64,000 bases of DNA from Abyssibacter sp036156195. Its GTDB lineage: Bacteria > Pseudomonadota > Gammaproteobacteria > Nevskiales > OUC007. The translations under genes and the position numbers were made by a program. The notes below the pieces were generated by a model that was not told the DNA's origin, searched no databases, and saw only the letters and a list, made by a program, of their open reading frames with translations. Of this stretch, positions 1 to 7,187 are shown piece after piece. The DNA lies in assembly GCA_036156195.1 (NCBI GenBank), contig JAYZUZ010000021.1, forward strand, positions 18,874 through 82,873, in the 5' to 3' direction. Position 1 is the first letter of the stretch; each line of letters starts with the position of its first letter.

Positions 1-365
1 GCGTACCAGAACGGCCCCAGGCGGCTGGGGTGGCTGTCCAGTTCCCGCAGTCGCTGGGCGCACCAGGCGAGGTGATCCTGTTCTTCGATCGCAGCCTCGA
101 GCAGATGGGACCGCAACTGCGGGTCCCGCGTGACGGAGGCTTGCCCGCGATAAAGGGCCTGGGCCGCGACTTCGCCCGCGTGGTTCACGCGCATCAAGCC
201 GGCCGCATGGGCGCGGTCCACCCCTTGCAGCGGGGTGTCGGCCTGTCCGGGCGCCGGCGAGGGGCTGGGGCGGTTGGCGGGTGGCTCCGGCGCGAGGGCT
301 ACTTCCAGGCCACGCTGGGCGGCTGCCATCCATCGGTCGAAACTCGTCAACTGGCGCGTGCTCAT
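1..365 (-). CDS. coq7: Coq7-type 3-demethoxyubiquinol 3-hydroxylase, N-terminal part (cut by window edge)
   Basis: Reading leftward from an ATG at 365, the frame stays open to the window edge. It encodes a hydrophilic N-terminus rich in Pro and Ala, then LMRVNHAGEVAAQALYRGQ and EEQDHLAWCAQRLREL, ending near RLGPFWYA. These carry the first helix Glu and the ExxH pair (EEQDH) of the Coq7 diiron family, which hydroxylates the ubiquinone precursor ring at the membrane. Only about 121 residues are present, and the second half with the remaining diiron ligands is outside the window. An upstream in-frame ATG at 407 is possible, but the 365 start fits the usual length of the N-terminus better. Confidence 0.85.
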   Translation of the reverse strand, partial: MSTRQLTSFDRWMAAAQRGLEVALAPEPPANRPSPSPAPGQADTPLQGVDRAHAAGLMRVNHAGEVAAQALYRGQASVTRDPQLRSHLLEAAIEEQDHLAWCAQRLRELDSHPSRLGPFWY

Positions 366-542
366 GGGTATGATTTGGGCAAGTCGTGCAGCAATGGATT
401 GAAGCATGCTCACGATCAAGTTGCCGCGCTCTGGCGGGCGCAGCAAGCCGTGAGAAGCGGGCGGTGATGCGTGTTCGCCTTCGGATGATATCGCCTGTCG
501 CTGCCGCCCGTCCCTCGTGCCGACCGCTCTGATGACCCCTGA

Positions 543-1592
543 ATGAATCTAAGCCCAGACAGACTTGACGACGCCTTGTCCCGCGGACTCGCACCACTGT
601 ACGTGGTTGCTGGTGAGGAGCCCTTGCTGGTCACCGAATCGGCTGATGCCATCCGTGCAGCAGCCAAGGCGGACGGCTACACCGATCGGCGGGTGCTGCA
701 TGCCGAATCGGGCTTTGATTGGTCTGAACTGCGTGCGGCCGGGCAGGCTCTGTCGCTGTTCGCCGAAAAAACACTCATCGAAGTGCACCTGCCCACCGGC
801 TCGCCCGGGCGCGACGGTGGGGCGGCCATCAAGGCGGCGGCGGAAAACCCGCCGCCGGATACCGTCATCCTGATCATCTGTGCCGAACTGGACAGCCGAA
901 GCCGGAACAGCGCCTGGTTCAAGGCTGTCGATAAAGCCGGGGTCACGCTTTATGCCTGGACCCCCAAGGGACGGGACCTGATCCGGTGGCTGGAGCAGCG
1001 ATTGCGCGGTGCAGGCCTGAGCGCCGAGTCCGATGCCGTGACGCTGTTGGCGGAGCGCGTCGAGGGCAATCTGCTCGCCGGTGCCCAGGACATCGCCAAG
1101 CTGGCGCTGCTGCACCCGGGTGAGCGGATCAACGCCGAGCGCATGGCTGATGCGGTCGCCGACCATGCCCGGTTTGCGGTCTTCGATCTGCTGGACAAGG
1201 CGTTGGCGGGGCCGCCCGAGGCCGCGCTGCGTACCCTGGATCGCCTGCGCGAGGAAGGTTTGGAGCCGTTTCCGATTGTCGCGATTCTCGCCTCCGAGTT
1301 GCGCAAGCTGGCGCGCGTGGTCAGTGCCCGGGATGCCGAGGCCGTCTGCGCGCAGATCGGCGTGTTCCGCCGTCGGGTCCCGCTGATGGTTCAGGCGGCA
1401 CGTCGCCACTCGCCCGCGTCGGTGCGCTGGATGATGGCCGTGGCGGGACGCGCTGACCGGGGTGCCAAAGGCGTGGATCGACATGACCCCTGGGATGACT
1501 TGGTAACATTGGTCTGGGTGTTATCCGCTGGCCGCGAGGCGCGGAGCTGGATGGCGGCATCTGCCGCCCAGCTGGAACCCCGGATTGCCTGA
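543..1592 (+). CDS. holA: DNA polymerase III delta subunit
   Basis: The 349-aa product matches the length of HolA (about 343 aa in E. coli). The N-terminus (LAPLYVVAGEEPLLVTESAD) is the typical start of the clamp-loader delta subunit. Mid-protein runs such as LAERVEGNLLAGAQDIAKL and the C-terminal block ILASELRKLARVV are family hallmarks. Delta is the wrench of the clamp loader that opens the beta sliding clamp on DNA in the cytoplasm. In many gammaproteobacteria holA follows lptE and leuS, but here an oppositely oriented coq7 precedes it. proA follows after 54 bp on the same strand, so the two may be cotranscribed. Confidence 0.93.
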   Translation: MNLSPDRLDDALSRGLAPLYVVAGEEPLLVTESADAIRAAAKADGYTDRRVLHAESGFDWSELRAAGQALSLFAEKTLIEVHLPTGSPGRDGGAAIKAAAENPPPDTVILIICAELDSRSRNSAWFKAVDKAGVTLYAWTPKGRDLIRWLEQRLRGAGLSAESDAVTLLAERVEGNLLAGAQDIAKLALLHPGERINAERMADAVADHARFAVFDLLDKALAGPPEAALRTLDRLREEGLEPFPIVAILASELRKLARVVSARDAEAVCAQIGVFRRRVPLMVQAARRHSPASVRWMMAVAGRADRGAKGVDRHDPWDDLVTLVWVLSAGREARSWMAASAAQLEPRIA

Positions 1593-1646
1593 GCGAACCG
1601 TCGGATGCGGGGCGGCTCGGGATGACGCAAGCGAGATGCTGAGACG

Positions 1647-2933
1647 ATGAGCGAAACCATGACTGCGGTCGGAATCCACGATGTGGCGGGCTACATGCGC
1701 GAGCTGGGTCAGCGTGCGCGCGCTGCTGCGCGCAAGGTCGCCGTGGCCGAGCCTGGCGCGAAGAACACGGCGCTGCTTGAGTTGGCCGAGCGGATCGTGA
1801 CCCAGCGCCAGCGCATCCTCACAGCCAACCGGCGCGATATGGAGGCAGGGCGCGAGGCTGGCCTCGACGCCGCGTTGCTGGATCGTCTGGAACTCACCGA
1901 TGCCCGCATCGAGGCTATGGCAGATGGTGTCCGCCAGATTGCCGGTCTCGCCGACCCGGTCGGCGCGATTTCCGATCTGGCCGCCCGGCCGTCTGGAATT
2001 CAGGTTGGGCGCATGCGGGTGCCGCTGGGCGTCATCGGCATTATCTATGAGTCCCGTCCCAATGTGACCGCCGATGCTGCGGCCTTGTGTCTCAAGGCTG
2101 GCAATGCCGTGATTCTGCGCGGTGGGTCGGAGGCGATTCATTCCAATCAGGCGATTGCAGCGCTCATCGGTGAGTCGCTGGAGGCCGCGGGATTGCCGGC
2201 GAGCGCGGTACAGGTCGTCGAAACCACTGACCGCGACGCGGTTCGTCAGCTGCTGACCATGCCCCAGTTCGTGGACGTCATCGTGCCGCGTGGGGGCAAA
2301 GGGCTCGTGGCCTTTGTAGCCGAGCATGCGCGCGTGCCGGTCATCAAGCATCTCGATGGCATCTGCCATGTGTATATCGATGATGACGCCGATGCTGATA
2401 AGGCTGTGGCCGTGGCGGTGAACGCAAAGACCCAGCGGCTTGGGACCTGCAACACCATGGAAACGCTGCTCATCGCCCGCTCGCGGGCAGCCGAACTGCT
2501 GCCGCGACTGGTCGAGGCCTATCGCGGCGCCGGGATTGAGTTGCGGGGATGCGAGCGCACCCAGGCACTGGTCGAAGGTTTGCTCCCGGCGACCGAAGCC
2601 GATTGGGGCACCGAGTATCTCGATGCCATATTGTCCATCCGCATCGTGGACGATGTGGACGCGGCGATGGATCACATCGCACGGTACAGCTCGGGTCACA
2701 CCGAGAGCATCCTAACGGAGAATCTGCGCACGGCGCGCCGTTTTCTGCGAGAGGTCGATTCCAGTTCCGTGATGGTCAATGCCTCCACGCGCTTTGCCGA
2801 TGGGTTCGAATACGGGTTGGGCGCCGAGATCGGCATTTCGACCGACAAGATTCATGCGCGCGGCCCCGTGGGGCTGGAAGGGCTGACCTCGCAGAAATAC
2901 GTGGTGTATGGCGATGGCCACTGCCGATACTAG
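1647..2933 (+). CDS. proA: Gamma-glutamyl phosphate reductase
   Basis: The 428-aa product is an aldehyde-dehydrogenase-fold enzyme that reduces gamma-glutamyl phosphate to glutamate semialdehyde with NADPH, the second step of proline synthesis. The active-site cysteine sits in RLGTCNTMETLL. IGIIYESRPNVTADAAALC and VDVIVPRGGKGL are diagnostic of ProA rather than other aldehyde dehydrogenases. The C-terminus (GLTSQKYVVYGDG) is also typical. The chosen ATG opens MSETMTAVGIHDV; an in-frame ATG five codons in is an alternative. holA lies upstream and nadD directly downstream, an arrangement common in gammaproteobacteria. ProB is not in this window. Confidence 0.95.
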   Translation: MSETMTAVGIHDVAGYMRELGQRARAAARKVAVAEPGAKNTALLELAERIVTQRQRILTANRRDMEAGREAGLDAALLDRLELTDARIEAMADGVRQIAGLADPVGAISDLAARPSGIQVGRMRVPLGVIGIIYESRPNVTADAAALCLKAGNAVILRGGSEAIHSNQAIAALIGESLEAAGLPASAVQVVETTDRDAVRQLLTMPQFVDVIVPRGGKGLVAFVAEHARVPVIKHLDGICHVYIDDDADADKAVAVAVNAKTQRLGTCNTMETLLIARSRAAELLPRLVEAYRGAGIELRGCERTQALVEGLLPATEADWGTEYLDAILSIRIVDDVDAAMDHIARYSSGHTESILTENLRTARRFLREVDSSSVMVNASTRFADGFEYGLGAEIGISTDKIHARGPVGLEGLTSQKYVVYGDGHCRY

Positions 2934-2963
2934 CGGCCGCCGCATCCCGTTCGGGGCGGCCCG

Positions 2964-3608
2964 CTGAGCGCGCCCATCGGCATTCTGGGGGGCACGTTCG
3001 ATCCCGTGCACCTGGGCCACCTGCGAATCTGCGTGGAACTGCGTGAGCGGCTCGGGCTGGATCATGTCCGTCTGGTGCCTAACCGGGTTCCCCCGCACCG
3101 CGATGCCCCGCGAGCCAGCGATCAGGCGCGCGCCCGGTGGATCGCCGATGCCATTGCAGACGAACCCGGTCTGGTGCTCGATCCACTGGAGCTGGAGCGT
3201 GAAGGGCCGTCCTACACCGCCGACACCCTGGCGAGTCTGCGCGAGCAGTTTCCCGACCGCCCGCTGGTCTGCATCCTGGGCCAGGATGCCTTCGATGGGC
3301 TGGTGACCTGGTTTCGCTGGGAAGACATCGGCTCGCTGGCCCATGTTGTTGTCGTGCCTCGTCCGGGCACACCGCGCTCGCCCGTCGAGTCGCTCCCCGG
3401 GCTGGCGCGCACGGAACGTATCGAAGACCTGCAAACCCGTTTGCATGGTCACTTGCTGGCTGCGGATGTCACGCCGCTGGCCGTGTCCTCTACCCAGGTG
3501 CGTCGACTGCTGGTGCAGGGGCGCAGTGTCCGTTATCTCGTGCCCGATGCTGTCTGGCGCGCCCTTGCCCAAAGTCCGGAGCAATCCTCACAAGTCTATG
3601 ACGCTTGA
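2964..3608 (+). CDS. nadD: Nicotinate-nucleotide adenylyltransferase
   Basis: NadD makes deamido-NAD from nicotinate mononucleotide and ATP. The nucleotidyltransferase signature GGTFDPVHLGH lies at the very N-terminus, and the second signature (SSTQVRRLL) is near residue 175. The first ATG/GTG/TTG codon in frame is the GTG at 3006, which lies inside the first signature and would destroy the active site. Translation must therefore start upstream, between the in-frame proA stop (2931-2933) and 3006. The best candidate is CTG at 2964, preceded by a GGGGCGG purine-rich stretch, giving MSAPIGILGG and 214 aa. ATT and ATC codons are further alternatives. The end overlaps rsfS by 11 bases, indicating coupling. 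Confidence 0.88.
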   Translation: MSAPIGILGGTFDPVHLGHLRICVELRERLGLDHVRLVPNRVPPHRDAPRASDQARARWIADAIADEPGLVLDPLELEREGPSYTADTLASLREQFPDRPLVCILGQDAFDGLVTWFRWEDIGSLAHVVVVPRPGTPRSPVESLPGLARTERIEDLQTRLHGHLLAADVTPLAVSSTQVRRLLVQGRSVRYLVPDAVWRALAQSPEQSSQVYDA

Positions 3609-3978
3609 CGAACTCACCCATCTGGCCGCTGAGGCCATCGACGATCTCAAGGGGCGCGATTTGCGCCAGCTTGAGGTGGCCGATCTGACATCCGTAACCG
3701 ATCGCATGCTGCTGGTGACCGGTACATCCAACCGCCACGTCAAGTCCATTGCCAATGCGGTGATCATGGCGTCCAAACAGGCCGGGCGAAGGCCGCTGGG
3801 CATTGAGGGCCTGGATCAGGCCGAATGGGTGCTGGTCGACCTGGGCGATGTGGTCGTGCATGTCATGACTGCACAAAGCCGCGCGTTCTACCAACTGGAG
3901 AAGCTCTGGAGCGCACCGGGTGACGGTGACATCAGCGAGCCCGACACGGGCAGCGAGGATCGCGGCGCCGGTTCCTGA
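3598..3978 (+). CDS. rsfS: Ribosomal silencing factor RsfS
   Basis: The 126-aa protein is of the RsfS/Iojap family, which binds ribosomal protein L14 (uL14) on the 50S subunit and blocks subunit joining in nutrient-poor conditions. Family hallmarks are visible: DLTSVTDRMLLVTGTSNRHV, GIEGLDQAEWVLVDLGDVVVHVM, and a C-terminal FYQLEKLW. The ATG at 3598 lies inside the end of nadD. The stop shares bases with the rlmH start (TGATG), so nadD, rsfS and rlmH look translationally coupled. The acidic C-terminal tail after LEKLW (about 25 residues rich in Asp, Gly and Ser) is an extension of no obvious function. Confidence 0.94.
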   Translation: MTLDELTHLAAEAIDDLKGRDLRQLEVADLTSVTDRMLLVTGTSNRHVKSIANAVIMASKQAGRRPLGIEGLDQAEWVLVDLGDVVVHVMTAQSRAFYQLEKLWSAPGDGDISEPDTGSEDRGAGS

Positions 3979-4442
3979 TGCGGATCCGGCTGATTGCTGT
4001 CGGTCGCCGCATGCCCAAGTGGGTGGTCGCCGGCTATGAGGAATTTGCCAAGCGCATGCCCCGCGAGTGTCGGCTGGAGCTGATCGAGCTGAATCCCGGT
4101 GATCGGAGTGGGGGCGATGTGGAGCGGGCCCGCCAAACCGAGGCAGACCGGATTCTGGACAAGCTTGGTGACCGCGACCATGTCATCGCCCTGGACGAAC
4201 TGGGCCGGGAGGCGACGAGCGCCGGCTGGGCGGAGGCGTTTGAGTCCTGGCTGCACAGCGGTCGCGATGTGGCTTTCATCATCGGCGGCCCGGACGGGCT
4301 GGACGACCGTGTCCTGCAGCGTGCTGATGTGACTTGGGCGCTGGCGAAGATGACCTTGCCGCATGCACTGGTCCGGGTGGTGGTCGCCGAGCAGTTGTAT
4401 CGGGCGTGGAGTATCGTCTCGGGTCACCCCTATCACCGCTAA
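3978..4442 (+). CDS. rlmH: 23S rRNA (pseudouridine1915-N3)-methyltransferase
   Basis: At 154 aa the product is nearly the same length as E. coli RlmH (155 aa). This SPOUT-class enzyme methylates pseudouridine 1915 of helix 69 in 23S rRNA. The SAM-binding trefoil-knot region is seen in VAFIIGGPDGL and the C-terminal MTLPHALVRVVVAEQLYRAW, and ALDELGREATS is a typical mid-protein block. The ATG overlaps the rsfS stop codon. The gene ends this operon, and a GNAT gene converges on it from the other strand after about 20 bp. Confidence 0.95.
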   Translation: MRIRLIAVGRRMPKWVVAGYEEFAKRMPRECRLELIELNPGDRSGGDVERARQTEADRILDKLGDRDHVIALDELGREATSAGWAEAFESWLHSGRDVAFIIGGPDGLDDRVLQRADVTWALAKMTLPHALVRVVVAEQLYRAWSIVSGHPYHR

Positions 4443-4463
4443 TCCAGCCCTAGGTGGCCTGTA

Positions 4464-4991
4464 TCAGGCGCCATCCGCTGCGGGTAGCCGACGTGTCATG
4501 TAGCAACTGTGCGGGTCGGGCTGGTACGCCGCAAACGGGGGGCAGGGCACAAAGCCGTGCCGGGCATAAAGCCTGTGCGCGGCCGCGTAGGCGGGCGCCG
4601 TACCTGTTTCCAGGCTCAGGCGCTGGCAGCCTGCGGCGGCGGCCGTGATTAGCAGATGCTGCATCATGGCATCGCCCACGCCGCAGCGGCGCCAGTGATC
4701 CACCGTCCGCATGGATTTGATCTCGGCGTGCTGTGCATCCAGTGATTTGAGTGCGCACATGCCCACCAGCGTCTGCTGCGACCAGACCGACCAGAACTGC
4801 GTGTCCGACGCCTGCAGACCGCCACTGTCCAGGGCGTGAATGCTGTCGGCAGGGGAATGCTCGGTCGCGGCGAGCAAATGTGTCCGCAGCAGCGCCAGCA
4901 CGTCGGGGTGTTTCAGTCCACCGGGCTGAAATCGCAGGCACGGTATTGGGTTGCGCGGTGCACGGGATGCAGCAGGCTTCAGGTCAGACAT
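4464..4991 (-). CDS. GNAT-family N-acetyltransferase
   Basis: This 175-aa protein is a GNAT-fold acetyltransferase. The pyrophosphate-binding motif A is visible in IKSMRTVDHWRRCGVGDAMM (the family pattern is RxxGxG/A), followed by QRLSLETGTAPAYAAAHRLY and HGFVPCPPF, the usual beta5-alpha4 segment. The overall pattern resembles the YsnE/PaiA-like group often called putative acetyltransferase. The substrate cannot be predicted. It converges with rlmH and diverges from maf, with a gap of about 90 bp. Confidence 0.82.
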   Translation of the reverse strand: MSDLKPAASRAPRNPIPCLRFQPGGLKHPDVLALLRTHLLAATEHSPADSIHALDSGGLQASDTQFWSVWSQQTLVGMCALKSLDAQHAEIKSMRTVDHWRRCGVGDAMMQHLLITAAAAGCQRLSLETGTAPAYAAAHRLYARHGFVPCPPFAAYQPDPHSCYMTRRLPAADGA

Positions 4992-5083
4992 CGCGCAATG
5001 GGGGTGTGGCGGCTCGGCGTGCAGCTTAGCGCTTTCTGGCTTCGGACCGTCGGCTGCCGGGCGGCCATGCGATAATTTGTTGC

Positions 5084-5689
5084 ATGAACAGTCGCTTGCT
5101 CTCTTCGACCGACCAGCCCGCTATCGACTTCTACCTGGCCTCGGGGTCGCCCCGGCGCCGCGAGCTGCTCGCTCAGGCCGGCTATCGGTTTGCCGTCGAG
5201 GTCTCGAACGTGGATGAAACCGCCGATATTCGCGAGGCGGACAGGCTTGTGGTGGCCTTGGCCGAGCGCAAAGCCGTGGCCGTGGCCGAACGCGTCGAGG
5301 GTCTGGTGCTTGCGGCCGATACGGTGGTGGAGATCGACGGCGATGTGCTGGGCAAGCCGCGGGATGAAGCCGATGCCGCCGACATGCTGCGGCGCATGTC
5401 GGGTCGTTCGCACCGTGTGTTATCCGGTGTGGCGCTGGCACATGCCGATGGTGTCGACAGCTTGTTCACCGTGACGGCCGTGGAGATGGACGCGTGGACA
5501 GCGGCTGATATCGCGGCCTACTGGCGGTCGGGCGAGCCGCAGGGCAAGGCGGGCGGCTATGCCATCCAGGGCATCGCCGGCGGTTGGGTCAAGGCCATCG
5601 AGGGCAGTTATACCGGTGTTGTCGGGCTGCCCATGGCCGAAACCCGGCAGTTGCTCGCAGCTCATGGCGTGACGGCGGTCTGCGCATGA
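5084..5689 (+). CDS. maf: Maf-family nucleoside triphosphate pyrophosphatase
   Basis: The 201-aa product belongs to the Maf/YhdE family of house-cleaning pyrophosphatases that hydrolyse dTTP, UTP and modified nucleotides to monophosphates. The N-terminal YLASGSPRRRELLAQAG loop is the family signature. VLAADTVVEIDGDVLGKP contains the catalytic Asp, and GKAGGYAIQGIAG is the third conserved block. The stop overlaps the RNase G start (ATGA), reproducing the conserved maf-rng order of gammaproteobacteria. The ATG at 5084 lies about 90 bp from the divergent GNAT gene, so the promoter of this run must lie in that gap. Confidence 0.93.
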   Translation: MNSRLLSSTDQPAIDFYLASGSPRRRELLAQAGYRFAVEVSNVDETADIREADRLVVALAERKAVAVAERVEGLVLAADTVVEIDGDVLGKPRDEADAADMLRRMSGRSHRVLSGVALAHADGVDSLFTVTAVEMDAWTAADIAAYWRSGEPQGKAGGYAIQGIAGGWVKAIEGSYTGVVGLPMAETRQLLAAHGVTAVCA

Positions 5690-7146
5690 GTACCGAAATT
5701 CTGGTCAACGTGACGACACAGGAAACCCGCGTCGCACTGGTTGAAAGCGGCCTGGTGCAGGAGGTTTTTGTCCAACGGGAATCGCGATACAGCGTCGTCG
5801 GGAATCTCTACAAGGGCGTGGTGCGGCGTGTGTTGCCCGGCATGCAGGCGGCGTTCGTTGACGTCGGGCTCGAGCGCACGGCTTTTTTGCACGCGCACGA
5901 CATTTTGCCCAGTGATGAGGTGTCGCTGGGTGAAGAGCCGGCGATTAACGAACTGGTGCACGAAGGTCAGGACGTCCTGGTTCAGGTGGTCAAGGACCCA
6001 CTGGGCACCAAGGGGGCGCGGCTCACCACACAGCTGAGTATTCCGTCTCGTTATCTCGTGTTGCTGCCCTATTCGGACCATGTCGGTATTTCGGCCCGGA
6101 TCGAGGATGATGCCGAGCGGGCCCGGCTCAAGGCGGCGCTCGAGCAGGTGCTGGCCGAAGAGCAGGCGACGACCGGGTTCATTGTTCGGACCGCAGGCGA
6201 AGGGGCTACGCTGGAAGCCCTGCGGTCGGATGTGCAGTTTCTGGTCAAGTTGTGGGATTCCATTCGGCGCAGTGCCAAGGATGCTGCCAAGGCGTCCATG
6301 GTTTATGGCGACCTGCCCATGGTCATGCGGATTCTGCGTGACCTGCTCGGCACCGACGTGGATCGAGTCCGCATCGACGCGCCCGAGAGCTACGAGCAGG
6401 TCGTGCGGTTTGCCCGGCGCTTTATTCCCGAGGCCTCGGATCGGATCGAATTATTCGATGGTGAAGGGCCGATCTTCGACCTCTACAGCGTCGAGGACGA
6501 GATCAACCGCGCGCTGGACCGCAAGGTCATGCTCAAGTCGGGTGGTTATCTGATCATCGACCAGACCGAGGCGATGACCACGGTCGATGTGAACACCGGC
6601 TCGTTTGTCGGCCACCGCAATCTGGAAGAAACCATCTTCAAGACCAATCTGGAGGCTGCGCAATCACTGGCGCGCCAGCTCAGGCTGCGCAACCTGGGCG
6701 GCATCATCATCGTCGACTTCATCGACATGCAGGACGAGGAGCACCGCAAGCAGGTCTTGCGTGTGCTCGAGCGGGCCATGGCACGCGATCCGGCGCGCAA
6801 TGCCATCTCAGGGGTTTCTCCACTGGGCTTGGTGGAAATGACGCGCAAGCGCACCCGTGAGTCACTGGAACATATTCTCTGCGATGTCTGTCCTACTTGC
6901 GGCGGCCGGGGGTCAGTCAAGACTGTCGAGACGGTGTGCCATGAGATTTTTCGGGAGATCATGCGCAGTGCCCGGCAGTTCGAGGCCAGGGAGATGCTCG
7001 TCATGGCCTCGGCCGATGTCATTACCCGCTTGCTGGAGGAGCAGTCCACGGCGCTGGCCGAACTGGAGGATGCCGTCAGTCTGCCGGTGCGGTTACAGGC
7101 TGACCCCGTGTATACCCAGGAGCAGTTCGATGTGGTGCTTGTGTAG
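5686..7146 (+). CDS. rng: Ribonuclease G
   Basis: The start ATG overlaps the maf stop and gives 486 aa beginning MSTEILVNVTTQETRVAL, close to E. coli RNase G (489 aa). An S1-like RNA-binding domain occupies roughly residues 35-130 (LYKGVVRRVLPGMQAAFVDV). The catalytic DNase I-like region contains IIIVDFIDMQDEEHR with metal-binding Asp residues, and the zinc link CPTCGGRG is present. The enzyme matures 5' ends of 16S rRNA and decays selected mRNAs. A longer reading from 5584 would run through the end of maf and is rejected. Confidence 0.96.
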   Translation: MSTEILVNVTTQETRVALVESGLVQEVFVQRESRYSVVGNLYKGVVRRVLPGMQAAFVDVGLERTAFLHAHDILPSDEVSLGEEPAINELVHEGQDVLVQVVKDPLGTKGARLTTQLSIPSRYLVLLPYSDHVGISARIEDDAERARLKAALEQVLAEEQATTGFIVRTAGEGATLEALRSDVQFLVKLWDSIRRSAKDAAKASMVYGDLPMVMRILRDLLGTDVDRVRIDAPESYEQVVRFARRFIPEASDRIELFDGEGPIFDLYSVEDEINRALDRKVMLKSGGYLIIDQTEAMTTVDVNTGSFVGHRNLEETIFKTNLEAAQSLARQLRLRNLGGIIIVDFIDMQDEEHRKQVLRVLERAMARDPARNAISGVSPLGLVEMTRKRTRESLEHILCDVCPTCGGRGSVKTVETVCHEIFREIMRSARQFEAREMLVMASADVITRLLEEQSTALAELEDAVSLPVRLQADPVYTQEQFDVVLV

Positions 7147-7187
7147 CCCGATCATCGTGCCCGCCCGTCCTCAGGAGTTCGTATTGC

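Noticed and set aside
30..467. 145-codon plus-strand frame at the left edge
   Set aside because: It is antisense to the clear Coq7 coding frame, which has family motifs; the plus-strand product has none.
549..1484. 311-codon minus-strand frame opposite holA
   Set aside because: A shadow frame of high-GC DNA; holA has full family similarity.
3343..3597. Upstream extension of rsfS
   Set aside because: This part overlaps nadD in another frame and has no RsfS similarity; RsfS starts at 3598.
4443..4463. Short GCCTG/CAGGC hairpin between rlmH and the GNAT gene as a terminator
   Set aside because: The stem is only five bases and has no T-run.
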